Position numbers and translations under genes: made by a program
Part shown: positions 7,899 to 16,750 of the stretch, in pieces
Numbering within the stretch: position 1 is the first letter of the stretch
Layout of the letters: each line of letters opens with the position of its first letter
Origin: VFJJ01 sp031362415
Lineage (GTDB): Bacteria; Actinomycetota; Acidimicrobiia; IMCC26256; VFJJ01
Length of the DNA stretch: 64,000 nucleotides
Assembly (NCBI GenBank): GCA_031362415.1
Contig: JANLSK010000133.1
Span: 8,646-72,645, forward strand
Reading direction: 5' to 3'
The notes under the pieces: model-generated
What the model saw: only the letters and a program-made list of their open reading frames with translations
Database searches by the model: none
Told to the model about the DNA's origin: nothing

Positions 7899-8218
7899 GG
7901 TCCGGGGCGTTGATGACCGCGGTTTGCCGTTTGATTGGCGGGGGCTGGTCTAGCGGCGGATGAGCCGGTTCTGTTGGCGCCACGTCGTGATGGGATGACG
8001 GCCGCTCTGGGCGTCATCGAGCGTGAGCATGGGCGATGGCCAACGATGGTGACCCTGTTCGTGCATCCTGGGTGCTGAGGAGATCGGTCGCGGGGGCCGT
8101 GGGATGGGCCGGGTTGCGTCGGGGTGGTGTCAGCAGTCATCGTCCACCACGAGTTTCCCCTCCGCCCGCGGTTGGGAGCGCGACAATCGGACCGTGGAAC
8201 GAGACCTCGACCGTGACG

Positions 8219-8690
8219 ATGGTGGTGAGCGACGATCTTGCGGCTGTCGAGGCAGCGCTGCGATCGGGCCGGTTCGTCTGGGGTTGTGGTTCTTCGTGGC
8301 ACTGTGGGGTCATGCACAGGGCCGGTGGCTCCGAGGCTCCGTTGGAAGCCACGATGGCAGCGACCGGGATCGAGCTCGCTGCCCGGACTGCGGGACCGCG
8401 AGGGTCGACGGTTCCCTCGAACCGGAGCCGGGCCGAGTGCCTCCGGGTTCTCGCCATCGTCCTTGCTCACGACTTCGAACCTGAGCTTTTCCGGATGCAC
8501 CCGACCGGCTCGTGTAACGGCCCGCTGTCGAGGCCCTCGGCACGGCCGCAGCCGCGATCCCCGGCGACTCGGCGACCATCGGGCCGCGTAGCCGACAATT
8601 GTTGCGTTCACCCGAGGTCGGCTCGTCGAGGCTCGCTCGACTTGACCAGGCGTACTTCGACGGGCTCGAAACTCTGTTCACGTATCCTCG
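8219..8690 (+). pseudogene. Decayed DUF6431-like (transposon-associated) gene, frameshifted
   Basis: Across three plus-strand frames the pieces read in order like one DUF6431-type protein. VVSDDLAAVEAALRSGRF comes first in one frame, then LWGHAQGRWLRGSVGSHDG and DRDRARCPDCGTARV in the next frame (a zinc-ribbon-like Cys pair). A late segment, RPAVEALGTAAAAIPGDSAT, resembles the C-terminal helix. DUF6431 proteins are usually encoded beside transposase or integrase genes. At least one frameshift and one in-frame stop make it non-functional. It lies inside the extra DNA of the interrupted parS repeat unit. This is a family-level impression from memory and not an alignment. Confidence 0.4.
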
Positions 8691-8875
8691 ATGAGCACCC
8701 CAGACGCATACTCATCGCCACCGAGCACGTCACCGTCATCCCCGCTTCCAACATCGCGCCACCACATATGCGTTTGGATGGTGCGGGTGGCGGTATCCCG
8801 GGTCCCGGGCGGGATCAGCGACCCAGGTGGCCATCAGGGTGACCCTGTCACCAGAGGGGGGTGTCCCGGGTGTCG

Positions 8876-8891
8876 TGTTCCACGTGGAACA
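8876..8891. promoter_or_regulatory. parS: parS site 3 (perfect 16-bp palindrome)
   Basis: The 16 bases are identical to sites 1 and 2. The preceding ~115 bases, including the hairpin-forming GGTGACCCTGTCACC, repeat the left flank of site 2. Confidence 0.92.
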
Positions 8892-10236
8892 GCAGGCGTA
8901 TCGAGGCGCTCCTCGTGGAGCGTGTAGCGCTGGGGAATGATGCCGGTAGACCGGCGGCGCCGACGATCCCCCTACGCCACTGCCACGGCAGTGCGGAAAT
9001 CCGGTCTGGCGTGGGGCCCGACTCGGTCGCTGGGCACGATCCCGACGACTATGTCAACGACCCGGTGCCGTCATCGGCCCGTGATTCACGCTCGCATCAG
9101 CCGGGGCGCACCGAGGCAGCACGGGCGATCAAGACAGAGGATTTCGAGGACCTCAGCGCATCGCCTGCCGGCTGGGCCGCGGCTTGGGCGAGGACCGTCG
9201 CTGCGGCTGGGTACAGGTGACCGTTGCCCATGGCGTAGGACTGCGACGATCACGTTCGGCGGCTGGGCTTCATCGAGTTCCCGACGACCGAGGCTCACTC
9301 CAGGCAGAAACGACGACCTGGCGCACACCGAGGAGGGTCGGCCCGGCCATGATCCGGTTCGAATCACCGCTCTCCGGAGCGGGATCCCGCCCTCTCGAAC
9401 TCCAGCCTGGCTCCCCATCCGGGGCGCCCGGCTGCTCGGTTGAGCGACGACTCGACTGGGTCATGATGCAGCGCGAGCCTGCGCGTCGCAGACACCCGCG
9501 GACGAGGAGGCTTGAGGCGACGACCGTGTGTACGACGCGACGCTGCTCCCGCGCTCGCGAATCGCCCCCGAGCGAAGCCGAGCGAGAATCAACGTGACGT
9601 GGTGTCTCCCTGTGGCCACCGGTCAGGCCTGGCCCACACGCCGGTCTCCCAGGTACCCGAGTCGGCGCTGGCCCGATGTTGCTGTTCGCTCCGAGTTCCG
9701 ACTTCGGGTGACGCCCGTCTGGTCCGGCTGCAGAGCGGGAATGGTGGTGGTCCGGCCAGCCCGTTCGTCGGCCCAACTCTCGTAACGTGAAGACGGTACC
9801 CAGGCAGGCACGCCCAAGCCCGACGATCCAATGCTCGTGGCCCACCAGCCCACCCACCAGCCACGAGGGCAGCTCGGCCCGCCCCTCTCAGGGGATGAAC
9901 TGCCGTGTGAGGCACCTGTGCACCCGTTCGAGCAGTTCCCGATACGCCGACCTCCGGCTGGGAGCACGACGCCATTGCACCCCGTAACCCTTGGGAGCAC
10001 TGGGCATGGCGGTGGTCCGGGAATGCTCGACGGCGGACCATGAACGATCCGGCGCGTTAACGGGAATCAGGTGCGGCACCACAGGGCCGGGTTGAAGGTT
10101 CCGCCCACGCTGGCAGCGGTCCCGGAGTCGCGTGCGAGTTGTTCACGCCATGGAGGGAGCGGGCACCCAGGTCCACGTGGAACCGTGATCATGTGGTCTA
10201 GGCTGGCCAGCGGTGCCCTTTCCCCGGAGTGATCCA
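8892..10236. other. Non-coding region between parS 3 and parA
   Basis: No frame in this 1.3-kb stretch on either strand has protein-like composition or recognisable motifs. Open frames exist but are rich in Arg, Pro, Ser and Gly, as expected from high-GC non-coding DNA. The degenerate parS at 10169-10184 is the only site recognised. The stretch may be centromeric spacer or fully decayed coding DNA. Confidence 0.6.
10169..10184. promoter_or_regulatory. parS: Degenerate parS-like site just before parA
   Basis: The CACGTG centre is kept with a perfect right arm (GGAACC), but the left arm is AGGTC rather than GGTTC, so the palindrome is imperfect. It lies about 55 bases before the parA start, where ParB binding could affect parAB expression. 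Confidence 0.5.
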
Positions 10237-11184
10237 ATGGACCGTACGACCACGCTCCCTGGCGACGAGGCGACCGTGATGGGGCGTCCCGCTGAAAATC
10301 TCCCGGCATTGCCGCCTGTACCTGACCTGACCAGAATGAAGGACGCGGCTGCTCGCCTCGGGACGAGCTCAGATGCCCAGCGTGCCGAGCGCAACGACAC
10401 CTATGAACTCCCCCGGATCATCGCCCTGGCCAACCAGAAGGGCGGTGTTGGCAAAACCACGACCACGGTGAACCTCGGTGCCGCATTGGCCGAGTCCGGG
10501 TTCCGGGTCCTGCTCGTCGACCTCGATCCGCAAGGCAACGCCACCACCGGGCTGGGGCTCAACCTCAGGAGCATCGACGCGTCGATCTACGACGTGATGA
10601 TGACCGACACCCCCATCGACGATTGCATCGAACCCACGAGCGTCAAGAACCTGTTCGTGGCCCCGGCCACCATCGATCTTGCCGGCGCCGAGATCGAGTT
10701 GGTTCCCATGTTCAGCCGGGAGTTCAGGCTCCGTCGAGCGTTGGCTCAGGTACGCGACGACTACGACTATGTGCTGATCGATTGCCCACCGTCATTGGGG
10801 CTGCTCACCGTGAACGCCATGGCCAGCGCCGATGATGTCATCGTCCCGATTCAGTGCGAGTACTACGCCCTGGAGGGGCTCGGGCAGTTGGTCAAGAACG
10901 TGCAACTCATCAAAACCAACCTGAATCCGGCCCTCGAGATACGGGGCATCGTGATGACGATGTTCGATGCCCGCACGAAGTTGGCTGAGCACGTCGAGGC
11001 TGACGTTCGTGAGCACTTTGGATCGACGGTGTACCGAACGGTGATCCCGCGCACAGTCCGCCTCTCTGAGGCCCCGTCGTTCGGGCAACCGATCACGACC
11101 TTCGATCCCACGAGCCGCGGTGCGATCGCCTATCGAGAGCTGGCCAAAGAGGTAAGTCGGGGAGCGCAACGCCGGAGCCCGTGA
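10237..11184 (+). CDS. parA: Chromosome-partitioning ATPase ParA (Soj)
   Basis: ParA is a deviant-Walker ATPase that forms DNA-bound gradients driving ParB-parS complexes apart. The 315-residue product has the deviant Walker A KGGVGKTTTTVNLG (about residues 68-81), motif A' LLVDLDPQGNATTGLG, and Walker B VLIDCPPSLGLLTVNAM. About 60 residues of variable N-terminus precede the core. The ATG at 10237 follows a GGAG site. An in-frame ATG 24 bases earlier is possible but less well spaced. It is followed by parB after 57 bases. Confidence 0.96.
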   Translation: MDRTTTLPGDEATVMGRPAENLPALPPVPDLTRMKDAAARLGTSSDAQRAERNDTYELPRIIALANQKGGVGKTTTTVNLGAALAESGFRVLLVDLDPQGNATTGLGLNLRSIDASIYDVMMTDTPIDDCIEPTSVKNLFVAPATIDLAGAEIELVPMFSREFRLRRALAQVRDDYDYVLIDCPPSLGLLTVNAMASADDVIVPIQCEYYALEGLGQLVKNVQLIKTNLNPALEIRGIVMTMFDARTKLAEHVEADVREHFGSTVYRTVIPRTVRLSEAPSFGQPITTFDPTSRGAIAYRELAKEVSRGAQRRSP

Positions 11185-11241
11185 GCGCCCGAGGGGGCGA
11201 TCGTCGACAGCGTCTCGGGTCACTCGAGGGAGGAAATTCAG

Positions 11242-12141
11242 GTGGTGCAGCGTGGGGGTTTGGGAAAGGGCCTCGGAGCCCTCATTCCGACGGCGTCGAT
11301 GCCCGGGGGCGGTGGTCTCCAAGACCTTCCGATCTCGGACGTGCGCCCCAACACGTACCAACCTCGGCAGCATTTCGATGAAGAGCTGCTGACCAGCCTG
11401 GCCGATTCGGTGCGTGAGGTCGGTGTTCTGCAACCCATCCTGGTTCGGCCCCTTGCCGACGGTGGATATGAGCTCATCGCCGGCGAGCGCCGCTGGCGCG
11501 CCGCTCGGCGGGCCGGTCTCCAGACCATCCCGGCGCTCGTGCGTGACGTCGATGATGCCGGTGCCTTGGAGCAGGCGCTGGTGGAGAACCTCCATCGCTC
11601 CGACCTGAATCCTCTGGAGGAGGCGGCCGCGTACCAGCAGCTCATCGATGATTTCGAGCTGACCCACGACGAGGTGGCGGCTCGTGTCGGGCGTAGCCGA
11701 GCCACGGTGTCCAACATTCTTCGGTTGATGCAGCTCCCACCGGCGATCCAGCGGCTCCTGCAGCTCGGACAGGTCCAGATGGGCCATGCCCGGGCGCTGC
11801 TGGGTACGCCCGATCGTGCGTTCCAGGAGCAGCTCGCCCGCCGGGTGGCCACCGACGGCTTGTCGGTTCGCGAAGTCGAAGACGCCGTGCGACTCCGAAA
11901 CGAAGGGGCTGGCTCGTCCCGGCAACCGGCCGCGTCGCCCCCACCGCGCCTGCGCTCTCCGGGATTGCTGGAGCTTGAGGAGCGCCTCTGCGACCTGTAT
12001 TCGACCCGCGTGCACATCTCGATGGGGACCAAGAACGCAGGCAAGATCAGCATTGACTTCGCCACGGTCGAAGATCTCGAACGGATCTATCGCATCATGA
12101 ACGGCGCCGGCTCGGCGTCGCCCCGAGACGCCAACGTCTAG
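11242..12141 (+). CDS. parB: Chromosome-partitioning protein ParB (Spo0J)
   Basis: ParB is a CTP-dependent clamp that loads at parS. The 299-residue protein starts with the ParA-stimulating motif GLGKGLGALIP. It has the CTP-binding motifs GERRWRAARR (about 81-90) and VENLHRSDLNPLEEA, and a helix-turn-helix (HDEVAARVGRSRATVSNILRL). The dimerisation domain is at the C-terminus (GKISIDFATVEDLERIYRIM). The GTG start follows a GGAGG site. The parS sites lie 2.3-3.6 kb upstream. Confidence 0.96.
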   Translation: MVQRGGLGKGLGALIPTASMPGGGGLQDLPISDVRPNTYQPRQHFDEELLTSLADSVREVGVLQPILVRPLADGGYELIAGERRWRAARRAGLQTIPALVRDVDDAGALEQALVENLHRSDLNPLEEAAAYQQLIDDFELTHDEVAARVGRSRATVSNILRLMQLPPAIQRLLQLGQVQMGHARALLGTPDRAFQEQLARRVATDGLSVREVEDAVRLRNEGAGSSRQPAASPPPRLRSPGLLELEERLCDLYSTRVHISMGTKNAGKISIDFATVEDLERIYRIMNGAGSASPRDANV

Positions 12142-12183
12142 AGGATCAGCTGCGACTCGGAGTCGATTCGGGCGAGCATTGGC

Positions 12184-13206
12184 TCACGATGGCGTGGGCT
12201 CGGTGTGTTCTTCGATTGCCTCACGCAAGCCCGTGGCGATGGCCTCGCCGATCGCGTAGGGGTGACGCACCACCTCCGCCATGGCCGCGGCATCATCAGC
12301 GCGCACGAGCTCGATGACGACCGCCGGCATGCGACTCTCACGCAACAGGGAGACTCGGGCGCCTGTCGGCTCGATGGGGAGGGGGAGCAGTTGTCCGAGA
12401 GCCAGGCTGACCCGTGATGCCATCCGAAAGCCTGCTTCTGACCGGAACGGCCCCGAGGCGAAGTACGAACACGACGGGCTCCCGGCGTCTGACGCCCACC
12501 GGAGCGCGACGAGCGCGTCGACCCCAAACCGGTTGGCTCGGGCTGCGACGAGACTGTGGTCGACCCCGCACACGTCGGTCAGCACGTCGGCGCCGCTGTG
12601 GGTGAGGCTGCGTGAGACGGCGGCGGCGACGACATCGAGCCCGGGCTCCACCACGACCAGAATGCTCCGACCGCGTAGCTTGGCGGGCACCGTGCGAAGA
12701 ACCTCCAGCTCACGGACCTGGGCGATCGAGTCGTCGCGGGGTGGGCCGAAGCGGGCCATTGCGGCGACCGAGTCGGGCCCGCAGATACCGTCAGCCGACA
12801 GCCCGACGTTGCGCTGGAACTCGCGGAGAGCCCCCTGCGTGGAAGGACCGAAGATGGCGTCTTCGCGTCCAGCGTCGAAACCCAGCGCATTGAGCTGCCG
12901 CTGGAGTCCGCCGACGTCATCACCCCGAATCATCGGAGCCTTGAGGTACAGCAGACGGTCACCGAGCTTGTGGCGACTTTCGTCAAGAGCTCGCCAGGTC
13001 TGGGCGCCGACGATGCCGTCGACACGGAGCCTCCGCTGGTTCTGGAAGCAGCGGACGGCGTCTTCGGTGCCTTCGCCGAAGGTACCCTCACGCTCCACCA
13101 GAGGGATGGAGTAGCCGAGATCGATCAGACGGCGCTGAAGATCGCGCACGGCTTCACCATGCTGAGATCGTTCGATCCAGACGGGATCGGCCACGAGATC
13201 ACCCAC
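12184..13206 (-). CDS. cwlM: CwlM-like protein: two peptidoglycan-binding domains plus degenerate amidase_3 domain
   Basis: The position beside trxA/trxB matches M. tuberculosis cwlM. CwlM is an amidase-fold regulator of MurA, the first enzyme of peptidoglycan synthesis. Two PG_binding_1 repeats are visible (about residues 15-75 and 92-150; DGIVGAQTWRAL and DGICGPDSVAAM), and an amidase_3-like domain spans 180-330. The usual zinc-ligand motif DPGHGG reads EPGLDV, and the second histidine motif (SIHxNA) reads ALRWAS. The late Glu is kept (VVIELVRAD). Loss of both His ligands argues for a non-enzymatic role. The start is uncertain: GTG 13206 or GTG 13194. It probably shares a transcript with trxA. 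Confidence 0.85.
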   Translation of the reverse strand: MGDLVADPVWIERSQHGEAVRDLQRRLIDLGYSIPLVEREGTFGEGTEDAVRCFQNQRRLRVDGIVGAQTWRALDESRHKLGDRLLYLKAPMIRGDDVGGLQRQLNALGFDAGREDAIFGPSTQGALREFQRNVGLSADGICGPDSVAAMARFGPPRDDSIAQVRELEVLRTVPAKLRGRSILVVVEPGLDVVAAAVSRSLTHSGADVLTDVCGVDHSLVAARANRFGVDALVALRWASDAGSPSCSYFASGPFRSEAGFRMASRVSLALGQLLPLPIEPTGARVSLLRESRMPAVVIELVRADDAAAMAEVVRHPYAIGEAIATGLREAIEEHTEPTPS

Positions 13207-13259
13207 GAGACAGGACCAGGAGCCGGGCTGCGCCCGTTCCCGATCCGACCGTTCGGGAG

Positions 13260-13589
13260 CTAGGCGATGAACTCGGCCAGGTCTTGCAGCAGAGCGCCCT
13301 TGCCCTTGGCTCCGACGAGACGCTTGGCCGGGACCCCGTCCTTGAAGACGATGAGCGTGGGGATGCTCATGACGTCGAAGCGACGGGCCGCGTTGGGGTT
13401 GTCGTCGACGTTGAGCTTGGCGATGGTGATCTTCCCGGCGTACTCCGTGGCGATCTCGGCGAGCACGGGGGCGATCATCTTGCACGGGCCGCACCACTCG
13501 GCCCAGAAGTCGACCACCACGGGGGTATCGGACGAGGCGACGCTCTCGTCGAAGGTGGCGTCACTGAGAGTCACGATTCCGTCAGCCAT
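13260..13589 (-). CDS. trxA: Thioredoxin
   Basis: Thioredoxin is the general disulfide reductant, recycled by thioredoxin reductase. The 109-residue product has the active site WAEWCGPCKMIAPVL (about residues 30-44), the cis-Pro region DVMSIPTLIVFKDG, and the ending LAEFIA. The ATG at 13589 follows GAAAGGACC on the minus strand. It lies 76 bases after trxB and 53 before the cwlM-like gene, as in mycobacteria. Confidence 0.96.
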   Translation of the reverse strand: MADGIVTLSDATFDESVASSDTPVVVDFWAEWCGPCKMIAPVLAEIATEYAGKITIAKLNVDDNPNAARRFDVMSIPTLIVFKDGVPAKRLVGAKGKGALLQDLAEFIA

Positions 13590-13665
13590 GGGGGGTCCTT
13601 TCGTTGGGCGGAGTGTAGCCAGGGCTTCGAACACCCCCGTGGCTCAAGATGTTCCCGGTGCCGGG

Positions 13666-14604
<939 letters not shown>

Positions 14605-14677
14605 GGAGAACCTCGGAGATCGAGCGAATGGTCAAGATTGGCGGACGGTCGATGGATCGGGGCGCCGACTCCGGGCG

Positions 14678-14974
14678 TTACCGGGCTCGGCGCGTCCAGA
14701 CGAACATCCCCAGGGCGACGAAGATTCCGCCGACGATCAGGTGTGCGGCCCAGGCCCGATCGCCAGGCATGGCGATGACCAGGAGCCGGAAGGCGCCGAT
14801 GGCCAACAGCGCCAGGGCCGCCACCGCGAAGAACGCGGCCAGGAGGCCGTAGACGATGGCCCGGGCCACGGACTTCGTCGGTACGACAGCCTTGTCGCGA
14901 ACGGTGCCGACGGCGGTCTCTACGAGATCGGCCGCCTGGGTGGTCCAGTCACTCACGGGGGCCAGGCTAGCCAA
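14678..14974 (-). CDS. Small membrane protein, holin/DUF-like, two transmembrane helices
   Basis: The 98-residue product has a short amphipathic N-terminal helix (residues 10-35). Two hydrophobic segments follow: about 43-68 (IVYGLLAAFFAVAALALLAIGAF) and 76-94 (AHLIVGGIFVALGMFVW), with a basic end RRAR. This layout resembles the phage holin superfamily/actinobacterial DUF membrane proteins seen near the trxB-sigM locus. The function is unknown. It sits between the anti-sigma gene and trxB with ~70-base gaps on both sides, so it is probably in the same transcript. Confidence 0.72.
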   Translation of the reverse strand: MASLAPVSDWTTQAADLVETAVGTVRDKAVVPTKSVARAIVYGLLAAFFAVAALALLAIGAFRLLVIAMPGDRAWAAHLIVGGIFVALGMFVWTRRAR

Positions 14975-15045
14975 GCGACCTCGTCAACCGCATGTCTGAG
15001 CGCTCCAGGTTCCTACCGGGTCTCGGGCCGTCCGTCGTCTCGGGC

Positions 15046-16047
15046 TCAGCTACGCACCGGTGGCGCTGCGAGCTCGAACACGACGGCGCAGGTCTCGGCG
15101 TCGAGGCCGATCACGACGCGCTCGGCGCCCCGACCCACGACGTAGACCTGCACGTCGACACCGTCGACCCGAGCCCGGGTTGGGATGACGACCGTTGTTC
15201 TGGCCGACTGTTCATCGGTGATCGGGCAGACAGCGTCGGCCGTGCCGCTGGTCGTGGCCACCGGGGCGTTGGTGGCGTTGGTGATAGCCGTTGTCGTGGC
15301 GTTGGGCGCTGGGGACACGGCGTCGAGACGGTTCACCAGGGCGGTGACCAAGCTGGCCGCGTCGTTGAACGTGCCCAGATCAGCGCCGAGGTCGGCGTCG
15401 TCGAATTGCGCGCCGGACGGGTTGGGCAGTGATGTCGACTCGCCCTCGACCGGCACCGTGGTCGCCGCAGTTGCGGCGTCGGCGACAGGACCCGCATTGG
15501 TCGTCGCGGCCCGGGTGCTCTCTGCTCCACCGTCACCGGGGACCCCGAGTGCCTCGGCCGCAAGCGAGGTGTCGCTGGCCGCCGCGGTCGTGGCGTCGAA
15601 TGCCGCTGGGGCAGCGGCTTCGGCACCACTCTCGGCTCGGGCCTCGAACGTCGAATCGTCGGCGGCAACCTTGACGGAAGCCGCGTCGTCGCCGGAGCGG
15701 TCACCGGATGTGCTGACGACGACAGCCACCACGACCGCCGCCGCCGCTGCTCCCACCAGCGCCGTCCTCTGGAACCAACGCTGACGTCGCCCGGCCAGGG
15801 GAACGGGTTGCACCCGGTCGCCGTTCGCATCATCAGGGACGGCGCTCTCGGGGACGGCGCTTCCGGCGGTGTCGAGCACGCCGTCGTCGAAGGCGGCCAG
15901 CGCTGCTCGAAGAACACGCCGGCGGGTCAGGTCGTCGACGGGCTCGACGTCGCGCAGCGCCGATCGGATCGCCTGCAGCTCGGCCGGGCTGACCGCGCTG
16001 TCGGGATCACTGGTGGGATCGCTCCGCAGGTTGTCGGATTCGTTCAT
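15046..16047 (-). CDS. Probable anti-sigma factor, single-pass membrane protein
   Basis: This protein (333 residues) lies directly downstream of the ECF sigma gene, where its M. tuberculosis counterpart RsmA binds SigM. Residues 1-55 form a short acidic/helical cytoplasmic segment that could act as the sigma-binding region (ELQAIRSALRDVEPVDDLTR). A membrane helix follows at about 95-112 (TALVGAAAAAVVVAVVVST). After it come a long Ala/Thr/Ser-rich extracytoplasmic stretch and a folded-looking C-terminal part ending TCAVVFELAAPPVRS. No zinc-binding HxxxCxxC anti-sigma motif is present. The assignment rests on position and topology. Confidence 0.7.
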   Translation of the reverse strand: MNESDNLRSDPTSDPDSAVSPAELQAIRSALRDVEPVDDLTRRRVLRAALAAFDDGVLDTAGSAVPESAVPDDANGDRVQPVPLAGRRQRWFQRTALVGAAAAAVVVAVVVSTSGDRSGDDAASVKVAADDSTFEARAESGAEAAAPAAFDATTAAASDTSLAAEALGVPGDGGAESTRAATTNAGPVADAATAATTVPVEGESTSLPNPSGAQFDDADLGADLGTFNDAASLVTALVNRLDAVSPAPNATTTAITNATNAPVATTSGTADAVCPITDEQSARTTVVIPTRARVDGVDVQVYVVGRGAERVVIGLDAETCAVVFELAAPPVRS

Positions 16048-16142
16048 CGAGGACTCAATGCTGGCGAGGGAGGGCTGGACGAGTCAGGGCTGGGCGAGCG
16101 GGGACCGGGGCGGGGGCAGACCATGCTCACGACGATGGACGT

Positions 16143-16742
16143 TCATCGCGGGGTGTCGGTTGCTTGGACGTCGGGAGTGGTGGGGGAGTTCCCGAGGATC
16201 GCCGCCAGAGCCTGGCGACCTCGGGCGATGCGGGACCGGACCGTCCCGATGGGGATGTCGAGGGCCTCGGCGATCTCGGCATAGTCGAGGTCGGCGAGAT
16301 CGCGCAGCACCACTGCGGTGCGGAACTCCTCGGGGATGCGGGCCAGGGCGGCATCGATGTCGATGCGGGCGTTCACCGCCGACTCCGGGGACGAGACGGT
16401 GGCATCGCCGGGGATCGGGCCGGTGTCAAACGAGGTGTCGCTCGGCGTGGGACGGCGTTTGCGTCGGCGTACTTCGTCGAGCGCAGCGTTGGTGGCCACC
16501 CGGTACAACCACGTGGTGAACAACGACCGTCCGTCGAACGACGAGATGCGACGCGACACCGAGATGAGCGCCTCCTGGGTGGCATCGAGCGCGTCCTCGG
16601 AGTGCCCGGTGACACGCCGACACACCGCGTGCACGTAGTCGAAGTGGCGTTCGAGGAGGATCTCGAGCGCTCGACGGTTGCCGCCAGCAGCCGCCCGAGC
16701 CAGATCGTTGTCGGAAGCGCCGGTGAGACGCTCGGGTGCCAT
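16143..16742 (-). CDS. sigM: ECF RNA polymerase sigma factor, SigM-like
   Basis: The 199-residue product has sigma region 2 (about 20-90; FDYVHAVCRRVTGHSEDALDATQEALISV, FTTWLYRVATNAALDEVRRRK) and region 4 (125-180; LPIGTVRSRIARGRQAL helix-turn-helix). A typical ECF linker joins them. ECF sigma factors redirect RNA polymerase to envelope-stress or similar genes and are held by a membrane anti-sigma, here the next gene. The ATG at 16742 lies 8 bases after the pseudokinase stop, so the two genes are transcribed together. The match to mycobacterial sigM is by gene order as well as domain content. Confidence 0.9.
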   Translation of the reverse strand: MAPERLTGASDNDLARAAAGGNRRALEILLERHFDYVHAVCRRVTGHSEDALDATQEALISVSRRISSFDGRSLFTTWLYRVATNAALDEVRRRKRRPTPSDTSFDTGPIPGDATVSSPESAVNARIDIDAALARIPEEFRTAVVLRDLADLDYAEIAEALDIPIGTVRSRIARGRQALAAILGNSPTTPDVQATDTPR

Positions 16743-16750
16743 GTCTTGCG

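Larger units (their letters stand above)
7666..8875. repeat. Two parS-flank repeat units, 217 bp and 993 bp, the second interrupted
   Basis: Unit 1 runs from parS 1 to parS 2 (7666-7882) and unit 2 from parS 2 to parS 3 (7883-8875). Their first ~95 bases align (GCGGTTTGCCG and GCGGATGAGCCGGT in both). Their last ~110 bases also align (GGATGGTG, then CAGGGTGACCCTGTCACCA, then GTGTCCCGGG). Unit 2 carries about 790 extra bases between roughly 7975 and 8768, consistent with an old insertion into a duplicated 217-base unit. The exact junctions and any target-site duplication could not be resolved by eye. Confidence 0.7.

Noticed and set aside
8036..8842. 268-codon open frame in the parS region taken as an intact gene
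   Set aside because: Only short stretches resemble DUF6431 and they change frame, so it is better described as a pseudogene remnant.
9354..9372. GGTTCGAATC, which looks like a tRNA T-loop
   Set aside because: The flanking bases do not form a T-stem, and no acceptor, D or anticodon arms could be found.
16508..16517. ACCACGTGGT palindrome as a parS site
   Set aside because: Outside the CACGTG centre it does not match the GTTNC/GNAAC arms, and it lies within the sigma factor coding sequence.
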